NCBI RefSeq assembly: GCF_016808095.1
Contig: NC_068971.1
Location: 20,882,501 to 20,946,500 of the forward strand
Direction of reading: 5' to 3'
DNA length: 64,000 bases
Source of the DNA: Vigna angularis
Taxonomy: Eukaryota > Streptophyta > Magnoliopsida > Fabales > Fabaceae
Under the pieces are notes generated by a model. The model ran no database searches, had not been told where the DNA came from, and saw only the letters and a program-made list of their open reading frames with translations. How positions within the stretch are numbered: the stretch's first letter is position 1; every line of letters starts with the position of its first letter. Both the position numbers and the translations under genes were made by a program. Positions 11,128 through 23,632 of the stretch are shown piece after piece.

Positions 11128-12369
11128 TGGATTAGTTTGAGAGAGAAAGGGAGAATTTTTTGAAGTGGGTTTTGAGGTGAGTGGTGAGAGAAAGGTGGTG
11201 GTTTTGAACAGAGGGGAAAGAGAAATGAAATAATGGAAAATAGAGAATTTCCTGGAGAATATTCGTGGAAACTAGTTTTCACTTTGGTGATGCCATTTTT
11301 AATTAAAAATTAATTTATAATATGCTTCAAAAAGTTGGCATATCCTATTTAATATCGAAGTACAATTGGCAGATAAGCAGTACAGGTTCAGGAAAAGAAG
11401 AAAAAAGTTTTTTTTTTTAATTTTTATTTTTTATTAAAAAAATAGTATAAATAAGTGTAACTGTTATTAATATACCAGTGCTCTTAGAAAAAATAAACAT
11501 GCCGAACTATATAAATCTATTCAGTGAAGTTTTTTTTTTAATATTTCTCAAAACCAACTCAAATATCAATAATGTGATAAATCTGTATCGTTCAAAGACA
11601 CAAATATTTTCACTTAAGTGGCACCTCCTACCTAACTTAATTTTAAATGACAAATAAATAACAAAAAATTGATAAAAAAAATATCCACACTATTAAAATA
11701 TATAAGTGTGGTACTAAGAAACTAAAGACGGTGAAGGATCTCCAAAATAATGGATAAACACTTTCCAATAATCACTCATTGCTTTATCCTTAAAGTGTTT
11801 ATAAATTAAGTGGATTCTTTTATTAATGGATTAGTAAATTAATAACTTTTAATTTGAATTAGAGGGTATTCATATTTATAACTTTATTATCAACACGAAT
11901 TTGATATACAATTCACTTATGTTATGAATTAATTTTTCAATATTTTTAAATTATTGAAGTCTTTTATAATATGTATTTCAATAAGGTACTCTTGTTGCGT
12001 TTTTTCGGCAATTACATATATATTATAAACATTTATTAAGGATAAAAGAGGAACTGGTAAAGGAAATTTATGAAAGTAATCATCCAACTTACTATATTTA
12101 TCACTAGATTTTCCATTTCTCCTGTTCGTGGGTTTTGAAAGTGATTGAATTGTAACTATAATTTTCTCTTTTCTGACAGTTAAATTAAAGATAAAAGAAA
12201 AGAAAAATTAAATTAATAAAATAACAACTCTAAAATTGTATGCTAGGTGTGTCCATCCTTCTTACATTATGCGACAATTATTATGAATAACAGCTCTTTA
12301 TCTAGATTTATTTATTGTCTTGATTACACTTTTGATTCTAATTAAAAAATCGATTTTTTTTTTGAAATT
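11128..12369. other. Upstream flank of the DUF506 gene and AT-rich spacer
   Basis: The first ~120 bases are GA-rich (GAGAGAAAGG), a plausible 5' UTR or promoter. The remainder is AT-rich with no recognised gene or repeat. Confidence 0.45.
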
Positions 12370-12748
12370 TTTTCGATGAAAATAAGTAAAGTAAGATGAG
12401 AAGATTCACACATGTAATTTTTATACTGATTCAAATAAAAAGATTCTACGTCCAATTGTTAATCCTTCTTGAAAAGAATGATTAACTTTTTAACAAAATG
12501 AAAATCAAGATACAATATAACAATGAATACAAGATCAGAAAACACCTCTCTTAACTGATAAGAGATGACAAAACACCTTCCATCGACACACAAGGGAATG
12601 AACAGCTTGATTCTTTTTAGCAAAGAAGCACTTCCAACTTAAACACCCTAAGTACTAGCTTTTCCTTCTTCAAGCACCCAACCTCAAGTTTTCCTCAAAC
12701 ACTTCTCTGTACTTTGTATTGATTTAAGAAACCTTTTAAGAACTATGA

Positions 12749-12799
<51 letters not shown>

Positions 12800-13153
12800 C
12801 CAAGGTTCGAGCTAAGTCAAAAGCTGAATAGACAACTTTCAACTGTCAATGATAATAGATTATCTAAAGTGATAAGCAATTATCCTGAGAGATAATCGAT
12901 TATTGCTGAATAGAAGTGTTTTCCTAATTTTGATATGATAATCGATTATCCTAAGAGATAATTGATTATTGCCGCAAGCTTTCTACACTTAAAAATTAAA
13001 TACAAGATCTTTTTATATTACAAATGAAAGTTAAGCCTACTACAATGAAATCTACAACAAAAATTATTTAACATAGATTGTAAGTTATCCTTTAAGTCTT
13101 GAAGTGATCATCATCAAAATCTTTTAAGGCTTCAATGCTTCTCATTGGTAACA
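12370..13153 (-). mobile_element. Fragment of a Sirevirus-type copia LTR, minus orientation
   Basis: The reverse complement aligns collinearly with the 58261-59267 LTR. It starts TGTTACCAAT(G/A)AG (13153 here, 58261 there). It passes through TTTTGATGATG, then AATCGATTATCC repeats, then the GATTAAC...GGACGTAGA(A/T)TCTTTT stretch, then AAAAATT...TGTGT near the far end. No target duplication or internal region is visible, so it is a truncated or decayed copy. A (TA)n microsatellite interrupts it. Confidence 0.65.
12753..12798. repeat. (TA)n microsatellite
   Basis: About 23 TA units inside the LTR fragment. Confidence 0.92.
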
Positions 13154-14097
13154 GATCTTTGTAGCATTTTCTTTTGATTCCCTTTCTCAATCTTTAGTGT
13201 CTTGATACATTCCTCTCTTCCTTCATCATCTCACTCTCTTTAATCTCCTTGTGTTGACCTTTTCTCTCACTTTGATTCAATTCACTTCTCAATGCCCTTA
13301 CAAATGCCCCCTAAGAGAATATTGCTTCATCACTTCTCATGAACAAGTATTCTCTTGATGTTCCACCGAAGTCTTAAATCTCATGGCTCTCTACATTATT
13401 TTGCCTTGCACACTTATGTATTGATTGCTAAAACTGTCACTTGTCTCTTCAAAATCTTCGCATTTAATGCATCACTAACGCCTACTTGAGTATAACTATC
13501 AGATTGTTACAAGGATAATATTATATTCTCCTTTAATGGGCTTGGGCTCGTTATTATTTCAATTGTAATGTCTTTGAGTCTTATAAGTTTTTCTAATATT
13601 CTTCTTTCTCTTTTCGGGCTCAATGTTTGTGCCTTGCTCTCTTGCTTTATAATCTTCCCTACATTCCTTTCTTTCAACAAACTAAACACTTCTTTCTTTA
13701 TTGCTTTATGGCTTCCTCCTCCAAGAATACTTCTTTTGCCCCTCTCATCCATTGGCATGGTCAAAATCAATGACAACTCTTCGCTCTAGTTTTTTGTCTC
13801 GAAGAAAAGTCCAAGAAGATTTGCGAGACTCAAGTACTCATTCCTTACACTATTGACAACATTGCTTATGCTTTGGTGGTCCCCTAAACACTTTGTCTTC
13901 CATGGAATCATTTAAAATGGTTAGATAAGGTTAATACTTCTTACAAGACCCACTAGGTGAAAATTGACATCTTCGATTTGATTGAGTTGTCAAAATAAAA
14001 CCTCTCCTATCTTAACTTCAACATGTTTACTATTGTTCTTCACTTCTAGAATAAGGAGTTCAACGCTTTGGAGCTACCTTGCAGATCCTAGCCCCTA
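13154..14097. other. Unassigned sequence between LTR fragments
   Basis: There is a TC-rich stretch at 13200-13330. A lysine-rich minus-strand frame at 13507-13776 (starting MSLILTMPMDERGKRS) has no recognised domain and could be decayed retroelement coding sequence. It is not called as a gene. Confidence 0.35.
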
Positions 14098-14345
14098 CTC
14101 TTTTTTATGTTGTTGTCATTGTCACAATCAAAATCGTGACGGAACGATGAACCAAAAAGAATGAAGTTTCAAAAGAGATTTTGGAGTCGCTATCATAATT
14201 TATTTTAGAAAAACTATAAAAAATCGTAAAATAAGACATGGTCTACGAAAACCAACTCCGTAAAAAAAGTGTTAGCAGCCTACAACGTCTGCCTGAGGAT
14301 AGTACCTTTACTTAAACATGCAAATGAATATGGTTTTTTCAAAAT
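14098..14345 (+). mobile_element. Fragment resembling a Tat/Ogre gypsy LTR
   Basis: GTGACGGAACGATGAACC, then TTTTGGAGTCGCTATCATAAT, then ACATGGTCTACGAAAACC, then GTTAGCAGCCTACAACGTC occur in the order I recall from legume Tat/Ogre-type LTRs (the GGAGTCGCCACC motif and GTTAGGCACCC-type end). The assignment rests on memory of that motif order, with no alignment. Confidence 0.4.
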
Positions 14346-14351
14346 ATGGTT

Positions 14352-15140
14352 TAATAGTTATTTGAACCTTAGTCCCCACTCAATTGTGCAATTTTTTATT
14401 GATTTTGGATGATGTTGATAGATTTGATTAATTATGTGGTCATTATTGTCATCATAGATGAATTGTTTGTGCATTAATATGAGAATGAATATTTTATCCT
14501 ACTAAAAATTATGTCAACATTTTCGTTGACCTTTTTGCACAAAAGTTTATCTCTATGTCCCCAATTATTTGAACCTTAGCCCCGACCCAATTGTGCAGTT
14601 TTTTTACTGATTTTGGATGATGTTGACAAATTTAGTTAAATTAATAATTTTTTTGTGAACTAACATGAGAATGAATATCTTTTCCTACTAAAAATAATGT
14701 CAACAATTGTGTAAACCTTCGTGTGCAGAAGTTTATCTCTAGGTTCCCAGTTATTTTCACCTCTCCCGACCCACCTAATCATGCAGTTTTATTTTTACAA
14801 ATTTTGGATGATGTTGACAAATTTAGTTAATTATGTGATTATTATTATCACAATAAATGAATTATTTGTGCATTAATATGAGAATGAATATTTTTTTCTT
14901 ACTAAAAGTGATGTGAACAATTATGTTAACTTTCCATTGCAGAAGTTTATCTAAGTCCCCAGGTATTTGAACCTTAGTCTCCATATAGTTTTTTTTTTTT
15001 TACTAATTTTGGGTGATGTTGAGAGATTTAATTAATTATTTGTTCATCATCAATACGTTTTTTTTATGTTGACATAAGAATAAATATTTTTTCCTAATAA
15101 AAATGATTTTATCAGTTTTCTTATAATTTATGTTTCCGTA
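14352..15140. repeat. Diverged tandem repeat, four copies of ~185-210 bp
   Basis: Units start near 14358, 14564, 14750 and 14963. Each carries (TAT)TTGAACCTTAG, then a TTTTGGATGATGTTGA block, then ATGAGAATGAATATTTT, then CCTACTAAAAATNATGTCAAC, then AGAAGTTTATCT. The copies differ by many substitutions and indels, so the array is old. Confidence 0.85.
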
Positions 15141-17086
15141 AATCATAAATACTTTTTTTGTCACTACTATTTTATCATGCTGTATAGAAATAATGAAGGT
15201 CCATAAAAAAAACTTAAATTACACAATTTGAAAAATATCTTTTTATGGAGAAAGTGAAAATTATTAGAGGATGCTGAAAGAAACCTCCAACTTAAAATAC
15301 CAAACAGTATTTAATATTATACTATATCCAAAATAAAAATTGAGAAACATAAATAAAGTGAGATGTTTCAAACTATTTGAGTAGACGTTAATGAATGAGA
15401 TGGTTGATTTGAAGGGTTTGAAAAGAAGAGGAAGAGACATGGTGGATTCAACTCTCCGTTAACAAATCTAATTGAAATGAAAGTTACGGTAGTCAAAACA
15501 AGGTTAAAAGGCCGAACCTCCTTTATAAACATGTGTCTTTGTATAAAATCTAGTCTTGTATACATGGGTCTTGTCATAAAGAAGTATCCTAAGAAAATAT
15601 ATGTACATAATTAGGTGTGACAAAAATTGATATAAAATATCAATAAATTTGCAAGATCAAATAAGAAAGACTAGTAAAAAACATCAAGTATTCAAATTCT
15701 TCTGGTTTATTATTTCTCTTTTTCAGCTATATATTTACTTACACTCACTTCTCTTTTTCTGTTCTTGTTCCAGTGTCGTGGTGTATAATACACTCAGATT
15801 AATGGATCCGTTTTCAGCTTGATCAGTTGATCGAGTTCAGTTACTGTTCGCATCTCTAATTCGTGATGCAACTCACATTCGCGATTGTGGTTGGGGATGG
15901 AGGCATCAACCACATAAGTTTTCTGATCTGAGTTCTTAATTTTCTGAATGATTACAGTGTTTTTGTTTTGTCCTATATCCATTCTTCTGTGTTTACACCG
16001 AATTTTAGTATAGCATAAATCGTATTGGAGCTTTAACCATTCATTATGAACTGAATTCATATAATTTTCTTGGACTTACATCTTTACATCCTTCAATTTT
16101 TTTTTCTTGCAAATTTATCTCGTATATCGTTACTTTCAGTTCTAATTTTAAGATTTCAAGTTGTAAGTTTAATTTAAGTTCGAACTTTCTTAAGAATTTA
16201 AATTTTAGATTTTCAAATGGGCATTTTATTTTCATGAAGGTTTCTTGATCATCTTGTACAACTTTATATGTTTAATTCGGAAAACTAGATCCTTTTAGAA
16301 ATAAACATAAAAATGCTCTTTCAAAATTGATTGTTAACCTAAATTTGACTATTTTTCAAAATTATTTAATCAAATATGGCAACTAAATTCATTTAAATTG
16401 AAAACCTAAAGATTACCAGTCTAAATAAAATATTAGCATTTACATTTGTTTTAAGTTTAAAGTAAATTAAAATATTTATTTTTCACAGAAAACACCAACT
16501 CTATGATGTCAAAGCGCCAGAAAATCGAAAAAACCAAAAAGGTTATCCGTTCAAAATAACTAAATCACTTGAAGCTAGTGTCATAGTATTTGAAAGCAGT
16601 CCCATTCAATATATCTAAATGTGAATCTTGCAAAAGTCTATTTCACAACCTGCATAATAGGCATTTGCCTTTTGTAAAACCTTAGCAAATATAAACAAAT
16701 GGCATCCCAAAGAAATCAATCTGACAAATTCCTATAAAGGATTGAATACTGTAAGATGTTGATTATGATATAAAGAAATAATAAAAGGAGAATTCCAATG
16801 AATGAGGGGAGGGTTATAATATCAGTGTCATACATCATCAAATCATCCACTTCCAGGTAGGAATTGGGTTAATAGAGGCAAACTGAAGGCAAAATTAAGA
16901 AAACTAACTAACCATCATGTTAAGCTGCCAAACTAAAAAATATATCTAGTGTTCATACAAGATCATATTTCTCTGATAACATATTCAACAAGTTAACGAC
17001 CCAAACAAGAAGTAAACTGAAAAGGGAAATAGAATTTTACTTTCTTGTAGGATAGGAGCATTGTCCACATATGTCCTGCTTGTTCA
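15141..17086. other. Intergenic region downstream of SmE
   Basis: AT-rich sequence. Minus-strand frames at 15794-16060 and 16044-16235 have no recognised domain and are not called. The last few hundred bases before 17087 should include the SmE 3' UTR. Confidence 0.45.
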
Positions 17087-20000
17087 TCATTTCCCCCTGA
17101 AATTTAGAGAAGAAAATTCGTTGTCTCATAAACTTCACTTATTAAGGTTATGTGCTCAAAATTAAGTACAATTTAATTTCACTTACGTGCTCATCATTAA
17201 GGTTATGTTGTCTCCTTTAAGAAGGATTCTCCCTGATCAAAAAATGAAATTCTTCAGAAAATGCACAAGTGGCTAAGATAAATAGAACAAAATTTGACAA
17301 ACGGTAGCATACCTAATGTCTTTTTGCTTTTCTTTTTGATGTTCACTTCTTCAGCATCATCAAGAACTAAATTCATGTATTCATCAAAACCCTGTTTGGA
17401 AATGAACAAAATCACATTATCCTTGATTATTGTTAGATATATTGCGTTTTATATTAATTAAGGAAACGTAGACTTTTGCTATTGTTTGATATTGGTAGAT
17501 ATTGTTGATATTGTTTTTAACACTATCTTCGATTTACCATATTTATGTTTGGTTGCTATATGTACTTGCATCATTCTTCATTATAAATATATTATCCTAT
17601 GTGTGTTTTAGACTCGCGATTAATCATATACCTACTTTTGCTATATTCAACATGATATCTAGAATCTAAAGCTTTTGATGGTCAATAATTGAATTTTGAC
17701 TTCATTGAGAAAGGATTTTCTTGGTTGTTGTCATAGAACACTGGTTCTTATAAAAGATTGAGATTTTTGTGGCAAATCTTTATTGACTTATCAATTTGCT
17801 AGATTGTGACTTATCAACTATGCTGAAGTCGCTTCTTTCTCCTCTTTCAAGATTTGTGCTTGTTGCCTTGATTGGAGAACCTTGGTGCTTTAGGATTTTT
17901 CTCTCTATATGGCATCTTCTGATGCTTCTTTTGATAGTGCAGGCCAATTTTCTCTTTTTAATGAATTTCTCAAATGGTACGAGGATTGTCAGAACTCTAG
18001 TTCTTGTGCTTTTGTTACATGCACAAGTATATCTTTTGTTGGCCTAACTCAACCTTCTTCTCTTGGACCTTGGGTTCTTGACTCAAGTGCCATGGATCAC
18101 ATTACTGGTAATAAATCTTTGTTTGCTTCTTTATCCTCTCTGGATAATTTACCTACGGTTACAATGGCTGATGGGTCTAGAGTCTTATCTCATGGAGTTA
18201 GTACTGTTAATATTTTTCCATCTTTAACCATTGATAATATCCTTTAACTTATTATCCATTAGTCATCTAACTTGTTCTCTTGATTGTGTTATTTCTTTTT
18301 CCAAAAAATTTTGTTTGTTTACAAGACCAAAGTTTGGGAGAGATATATTGGTTGAGCACAAGAATAGAATCTTGTTGAAACAACTTGCACACTTTTAATT
18401 CATGGTGAGGGTTTTTGGGTGATGTTATTCAAACTACATGTTATCTTATTAACCGCAGCCATCTTCGATTTCAAATAACAAAATTCCTCATCCTATTTTA
18501 TTTTCTCATGCACCTCTACATTCTTTACCTATTAAATTTTTTGGATCTACATGTTTTGTTCATAATTTTAGTCCTGGTCTTGATAAGTTATCTCCTAGAT
18601 GACACAAATGTGTTCTTTTAGGATTTACTCAATCACAAAAAGGATACAAGTGTTTCTCTCCTTCTCTTAATTGCTATTTTATTTTCGCATATGTCAACCT
18701 TCAATGAGTCTTCTTTTTATTTTAATTGTCCTTCTTCTTATATGTCTCTGTCTACTACAATTAACATTCCTGTTGTATGTGACTCCAATTGTGCCTAGTC
18801 CACCGTCAAATTCTCCTCTTCCACCTCCCCTTCAAGTTTATAGTCGAAGACATTGTTCCCAACAACCGCTAAGTGACTCACTTCAAGTGCCAACTATTTT
18901 GTCTCCTCCGACTCTGACAACTAAGTTTGACCTTCCAATTGCCCTCTGTAAAGATATACATTCTACTCATAATCCCTCTCCATATTATATTACTTTGAGT
19001 TACCATAGATTGTCTTCACCTTTTTATACATGTCTTTCGTCTATTTCTTCTATGTCTATTCTTAAATCTGTCAAGGATGCCTTAACCCATCCTGGTTGAC
19101 GTCAAGCCATGATAGATGAACTATGTGCTCTTCATGATAGTGAAACTTGGGAGCTCGTCCCATTACCATCTAAGAAATCTGTTGTTGGTTGCAAGTGGAT
19201 TTTTGCTATCAAAGTTGGTCCTGATGGTACTATTGATCTTCAAAGCTTGACTTGTAGCCAAAGGCTACACAAATTTTTGGATTGGATTATGGAGATACTT
19301 TTTATCCAATAGCAAAGATGACTTTTATCCATTTATTTCTATGGCTACTCTTCAACAATGACCTCTTTATCAACTCAATGTCAAAAATGTTTTCCTCAAT
19401 GGAGATTTGTAGGAAGAAATTTATATGGAGCAACCTCTTAGATTTGTTGCTCAGGAGAGTCTTCCAGATTTATATATCGTTTTTGCAAATCTTTATATGA
19501 CTTAAAACAGTCTCCTAGCACTTGGTTGGCAAATTTAGCAATGGTTCAATAATTTGGTATGATTCGAAATGAGGCAAACCATTAAGTCTTTTACCGCCAC
19601 TCAAGTGCTGGATGTGTCTATGTGATAGTATATGTTGATGACATTGTTCTTATAGGCAGTGACCACCACGACATCTACCAAATGAAACAACACCTTTGCC
19701 ACCATTTCAAACCAAAGATCTTGACAAACTCAATACTTCTTGGGTATTGAAATAACACAATCCAATGATGGTATTGTTATATCACAAAGGAAGTATGCAT
19801 TGGATATTTTGGAGAAATCCAATTGATGAATTCAAAACCTATTGACACACTCATGGATTCTAATACCAAACTCCTACCAAATAAGGGGAAGCCTATTTCA
19901 GATTCTAAGTAGTATAGAAGATTGATTGGGAAATTAAATTACCTTACAGTTACTCATCTGGACATTTCCTTTGTAATCAATGTGGTGAGCCAATTTCTCA

Positions 20001-21472
20001 ATTTCCATGTGAAGATTATTAGAATGCAGTCATCTGTATATTAAAGTACATTAAAGGATCTCCTGGAAAATGTTTGTTATATGGTTCCAATAATCATACA
20101 AAAGTTGTTTGCTATTCGGATGTTGATTGGGCAGGATCTCCTTTTGATAGAAGATCTACCTCTAGGTATTGTGTCTCCATTGGTGGTAACTTGATTTCTT
20201 AAAAAAGCAAGAAACAAAGTTTTGTTATAAGATCTAGTGCAGAAGCATAATATAGAGCTATGGCCTTAGCTACTTGTAAACTTCTTTGACTTAAGAAATT
20301 GCTTAGAGAGTTACAATTTGGAGATGTCACTCAAATGACATTTATATGTGACAATCAGACAGTTCTTTATATAAGTTCTAATCTTGTCTTTCATGAAAAG
20401 ACCAAACACATTGAGATTGACTGTAATTTCTTTCGAGAAAAGATTGTATCTTGAGACATCATTAACTCAAATAATCAGTTAGGAGATATTTTCACTAAAT
20501 CTTTAAAAGGACCAAGAATTGATTATATTTGTAACAAGTTTGGTACGTACGATTTATATGCACCGGCTTGAGGGAGAGTGTTAGACATATTGGGATTCAT
20601 GTTAATTAGGAAAATGTAAACTTTTGCTATTGTTTGATATTGGTAGATATTGTTTTTAACAATATCTTCTATTTACCACAATTTTGTTTGGATTTCATAT
20701 ATCCTTGTACCATTCTTCGTTATAAATATATTACTCTATGTGTGTTTTATACAAAAAAAAAAGATTAATTATATACCTAGTTTTATTATATCAACAATAA
20801 TCGTTCAAATGATCAATATCTTAACAAGGGTATAATGTCTACAACAAGTACCACCATTCATCCCCATCTCCCCTCTCCTCTCCCAGAACCAAAAAGGTTT
20901 ACAAAATATTTTGAAGCCAACAAAATTTAGATCACGCTATTTTACATATGAGCATATAAACCCATATTGCAATGGACTAAAATACATACACATTTTAGAC
21001 AGTATGACTAGAAAACTTTAGCATCTTTTTTGAAGGACCAACAGAACACCACCATTAAACTAAATTCCCCCACAATCCAATATACCGATAATAATAACAT
21101 ACATATAAAGTCAAACACCAAGCATAAAAACCAAGACTCACAATGATTCGGCCTTCAATCCTCAAATCTTTTTGCTCAAAAAGCCAAATCTGAATGCGTG
21201 CTTTCTGCGTAAATTACAAAATAGTTAGAGCAAAGGAACAGGGGAAATTGGGGCAAACCCCCAGAAACAATTATGAACTAGAATGAGAGTGGGTGGAAAC
21301 TTACGCTTTGTAGAAACCTGAAAATCAAGTTCTGAAAAAAGAAAGAAGGAATGAATGAATGAAGTTAGGTTAGAGTTAGAGCAAAAGAAAAGGGAAAAAG
21401 AAAAAAAGAGTGTGGAATGAGGACGGTACTATGGGCTGAGTCATAACCCTCTGAACTTTGGTGCTCGCCATG
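17087..21472 (-). CDS. Small nuclear ribonucleoprotein E (SmE), six exons, 88 aa
   Basis: Exons in transcript order: 21472-21431, 21331-21305, 21204-21142, 17391-17313, 17232-17187, 17096-17087. All introns are GT...AG and the phases join without a break, giving 267 nt (88 aa plus TGA). The start [14 protein letters not shown], the middle [16 protein letters not shown] (Sm1 motif) and the end [18 protein letters not shown] (Sm2 motif) match SmE throughout, and 88 aa equals the usual plant length. SmE is one of seven Sm proteins forming the ring on U1, U2, U4 and U5 snRNA in pre-mRNA splicing. Intron 3 (17392-21141, 3750 nt) contains an entire degenerate copia element on the opposite strand. 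Because the exons are so small the gene is easily missed by frame scanning. Confidence 0.93.
17431..17652 (+). repeat. Left LTR of the intronic copia element
   Basis: Starts TGTTAGATATATTG and ends TATTCAACA. It is collinear with 20579-20796, including TTTGCTATTGTTTGATATTG. Confidence 0.88.
20579..20796 (+). repeat. Right LTR of the intronic copia element
   Basis: Starts TGTTAGACATATTG directly after the polypurine tract at about 20567-20578 and ends ATCAACA. An A-run interrupts the homology near 20752. Confidence 0.88.
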
Positions 21473-21640
21473 GTTACGAAGATGGAGGAACGAATGTCGG
21501 AAAAGATTGCAGGAGACGAGTGAGAACACAGTTAAAACCCTAAATTGCAACTTCTTTGTGAGAGTGAAGATTGTAGGAACGAATAAGGCCACAATCTCTT
21601 CAGGCTCATGTATTTTTCTTTTTCTTCCACCTTAAAAAAG
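21473..21640 (-). promoter_or_regulatory. SmE leader with telo-box
   Basis: AAACCCTAA lies at 21535-21543, about 65 bp upstream of the SmE ATG. Telo-boxes are common near transcription starts of plant genes for ribosomal and RNA-processing proteins. No TATA box was assigned. Confidence 0.45.
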
Positions 21641-23627
21641 TTATTTATGTTTACTTAATCAAAATTGTAAATATACATATCTGCATATTTTGTTTTAATA
21701 AAACCTAAAATTTCATATTTCTATTAAATACAGAAAATAAATTTAAATTTATTTTTAATCTATGAATTAAGTTAAATTTAATTTTAATTTTCGTATAAAT
21801 TTTAGTTACTTTTATCTGATAAAAGTTAAAACAAAATTTTGTTTTATCACTAAACAACGATACAAATTGCTAAACTCCATTATTATAACATAAATTAAAA
21901 AAGTTAAAACAAGATTGGGTTTCTTTACCTTAACCTCCTAATACTACAATTTAAAGTCAATGTTCAGTCAAACTCAAAAAACCACTTAAAATAAAACACT
22001 CAAAATCTCCTATTTTTTTCATAAAAACTCACTCATATATTTATTTATATTTAAAAACAAATGAAACTCGAAGAAAATGAATATAAATTTACCTAACATT
22101 GTGTTTGGATAAAATATTTCCACAATTCTAAAAGAATTGAAATATTTATAAATTATTTATAATTGAATTCTCTTTATTTTTTAAATAATTTGCTTGAATA
22201 AAATAATTAAAGTATTTTACATTTCAATTCTCTTTTTTAGATAAAATAATTGAATTTTTAATTTAAGATAAAATTTCATTTTAAAAATATTTATTTTAAA
22301 ATATAAAATTTTAAAATTAAATTTAAAAAGTATTAGTTCAAGAAACTTACTTTTTGGTTCACTATAGTTTTTTACAATGTAGTTTATTTCCCAACCTTAG
22401 ATACATGTATGTTTATACTTGTGTAGTAATATAAAGTTGTTTTGAGCTGAGTAATTATGTAGAATTGATTGTTTTGTTTTTTATTTTAAATTTTGATTGA
22501 TATAGGTGATGAATGGTTTTGAATGATTTTTTAGAAATGAAATGAATTGTTTTCTATGAATGAATTTGCTTAATGATGTATACAATGAGTTAGTTGAAGA
22601 TTATGAACTTAAACTGAGTAAGTTCAATTTTTTATAAAAATATTTCTTGTTGCACTAAAATGTTATTTGGAATTACTTGTAATGTAGTGTAATTATAAAT
22701 AAACAGACACATATTAATTAACTCTATTATCAATCAAGTAACTATCTAAAATTAGTGTATCATTATTGTTTTTAGGATGTTACAATCCCTATGCACCATA
22801 ATCGTCACTAAGCCAAATTAATTCTGATTTTATTTTTTTATAAGAAAATTATATCTTAATTTTGACAACAAAATCAAATTCTAACATCTCCTCCTAATTA
22901 TCATTATTATTATTTTCACACCATCCCAAAACTTCAAAAACACCACAACATTTAAATCTTAAAACACCAAATATATGACCAATTTGATTTTTGGGACAAA
23001 AATATATGGAATTCAAACATAGGAAAAGACACCTATACCGATTTGATTGGAATAGTAGTAATTATGATAAAAATAAGTAAGAACACAATTTTTTTTCACT
23101 CAGAAAGCTACAAAGCAATACTACTCCATACTTAAAAAAGATAGTAAAAATATTCATACATACACATAGTAAAATTTATGATGGATATAATGAATATTTT
23201 TAATTAATAATCATGCATTATTAGTATTAGTATTTAATTATCTCCCTTACTGGTAGAATGAGTACGAATATCATAGTGTTCGATAATATTTATTTCTTAC
23301 TAATAATTATTAGTTAATTATATTTAAATAATTTTTTAAAATCAAGTGATCAAAATAAAATTATTAATAAAAAAATATTAATCAGCAAATGATTATTTAA
23401 AATAACTTCATCCATTTTTATTTCTTTATAAAATTAAAGTTCTTTTTATTTTTTTTAAATTTGTATTTTACTACAGCTGATTTGAATTTTATGTTTAAAA
23501 AGACTAAATTTATTTGTATTAATATTTTATTGAATGATTTTATTAGAATTATATTTTAATTTATCTTTTATTTAAGTTTTATATTCTAAATATTTGTTTT
23601 TATATAATTTTATTTAAAATTAAAAAA
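21641..23627. other. AT-rich intergenic spacer between SmE and the gypsy element
   Basis: About 2 kb of AT-rich sequence. No gene, RNA gene or named repeat recognised. Confidence 0.5.
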
Positions 23628-23632
23628 TAAAA

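Larger units (their letters stand above)
17431..20796 (+). mobile_element. Degenerate Ty1/copia retrotransposon in SmE intron 3
   Basis: The two short LTRs (17431-17652 and 20579-20796, about 220 bp, roughly 80-85 percent identical by eye) both start TGTTAGA and end CAACA. A polypurine tract (TTGAGGGAGAG) immediately precedes the right LTR. The plus-strand interior shows decayed copia pol in order: a protease-like [15 protein letters not shown] near 18070, RT pieces [21 protein letters not shown] near 19140, VYVDDIVLI near 19628, and RNase H remnants near 20100-20420 (a [18 protein letters not shown] stretch). Gag and most of integrase are missing and frameshifts are frequent. No convincing 5-bp target duplication was found. 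It is antisense to the host gene. Confidence 0.88.

Noticed and set aside
15794..16235. Minus-strand frames of 63-88 codons
   Set aside because: No recognised domain or splice partner; AT-rich low-complexity lysine codons suggest chance.
17426..20801. Target duplication for the intronic copia element
   Set aside because: Flanks ATTAT and ATAAT are not direct repeats; no duplication claimed.
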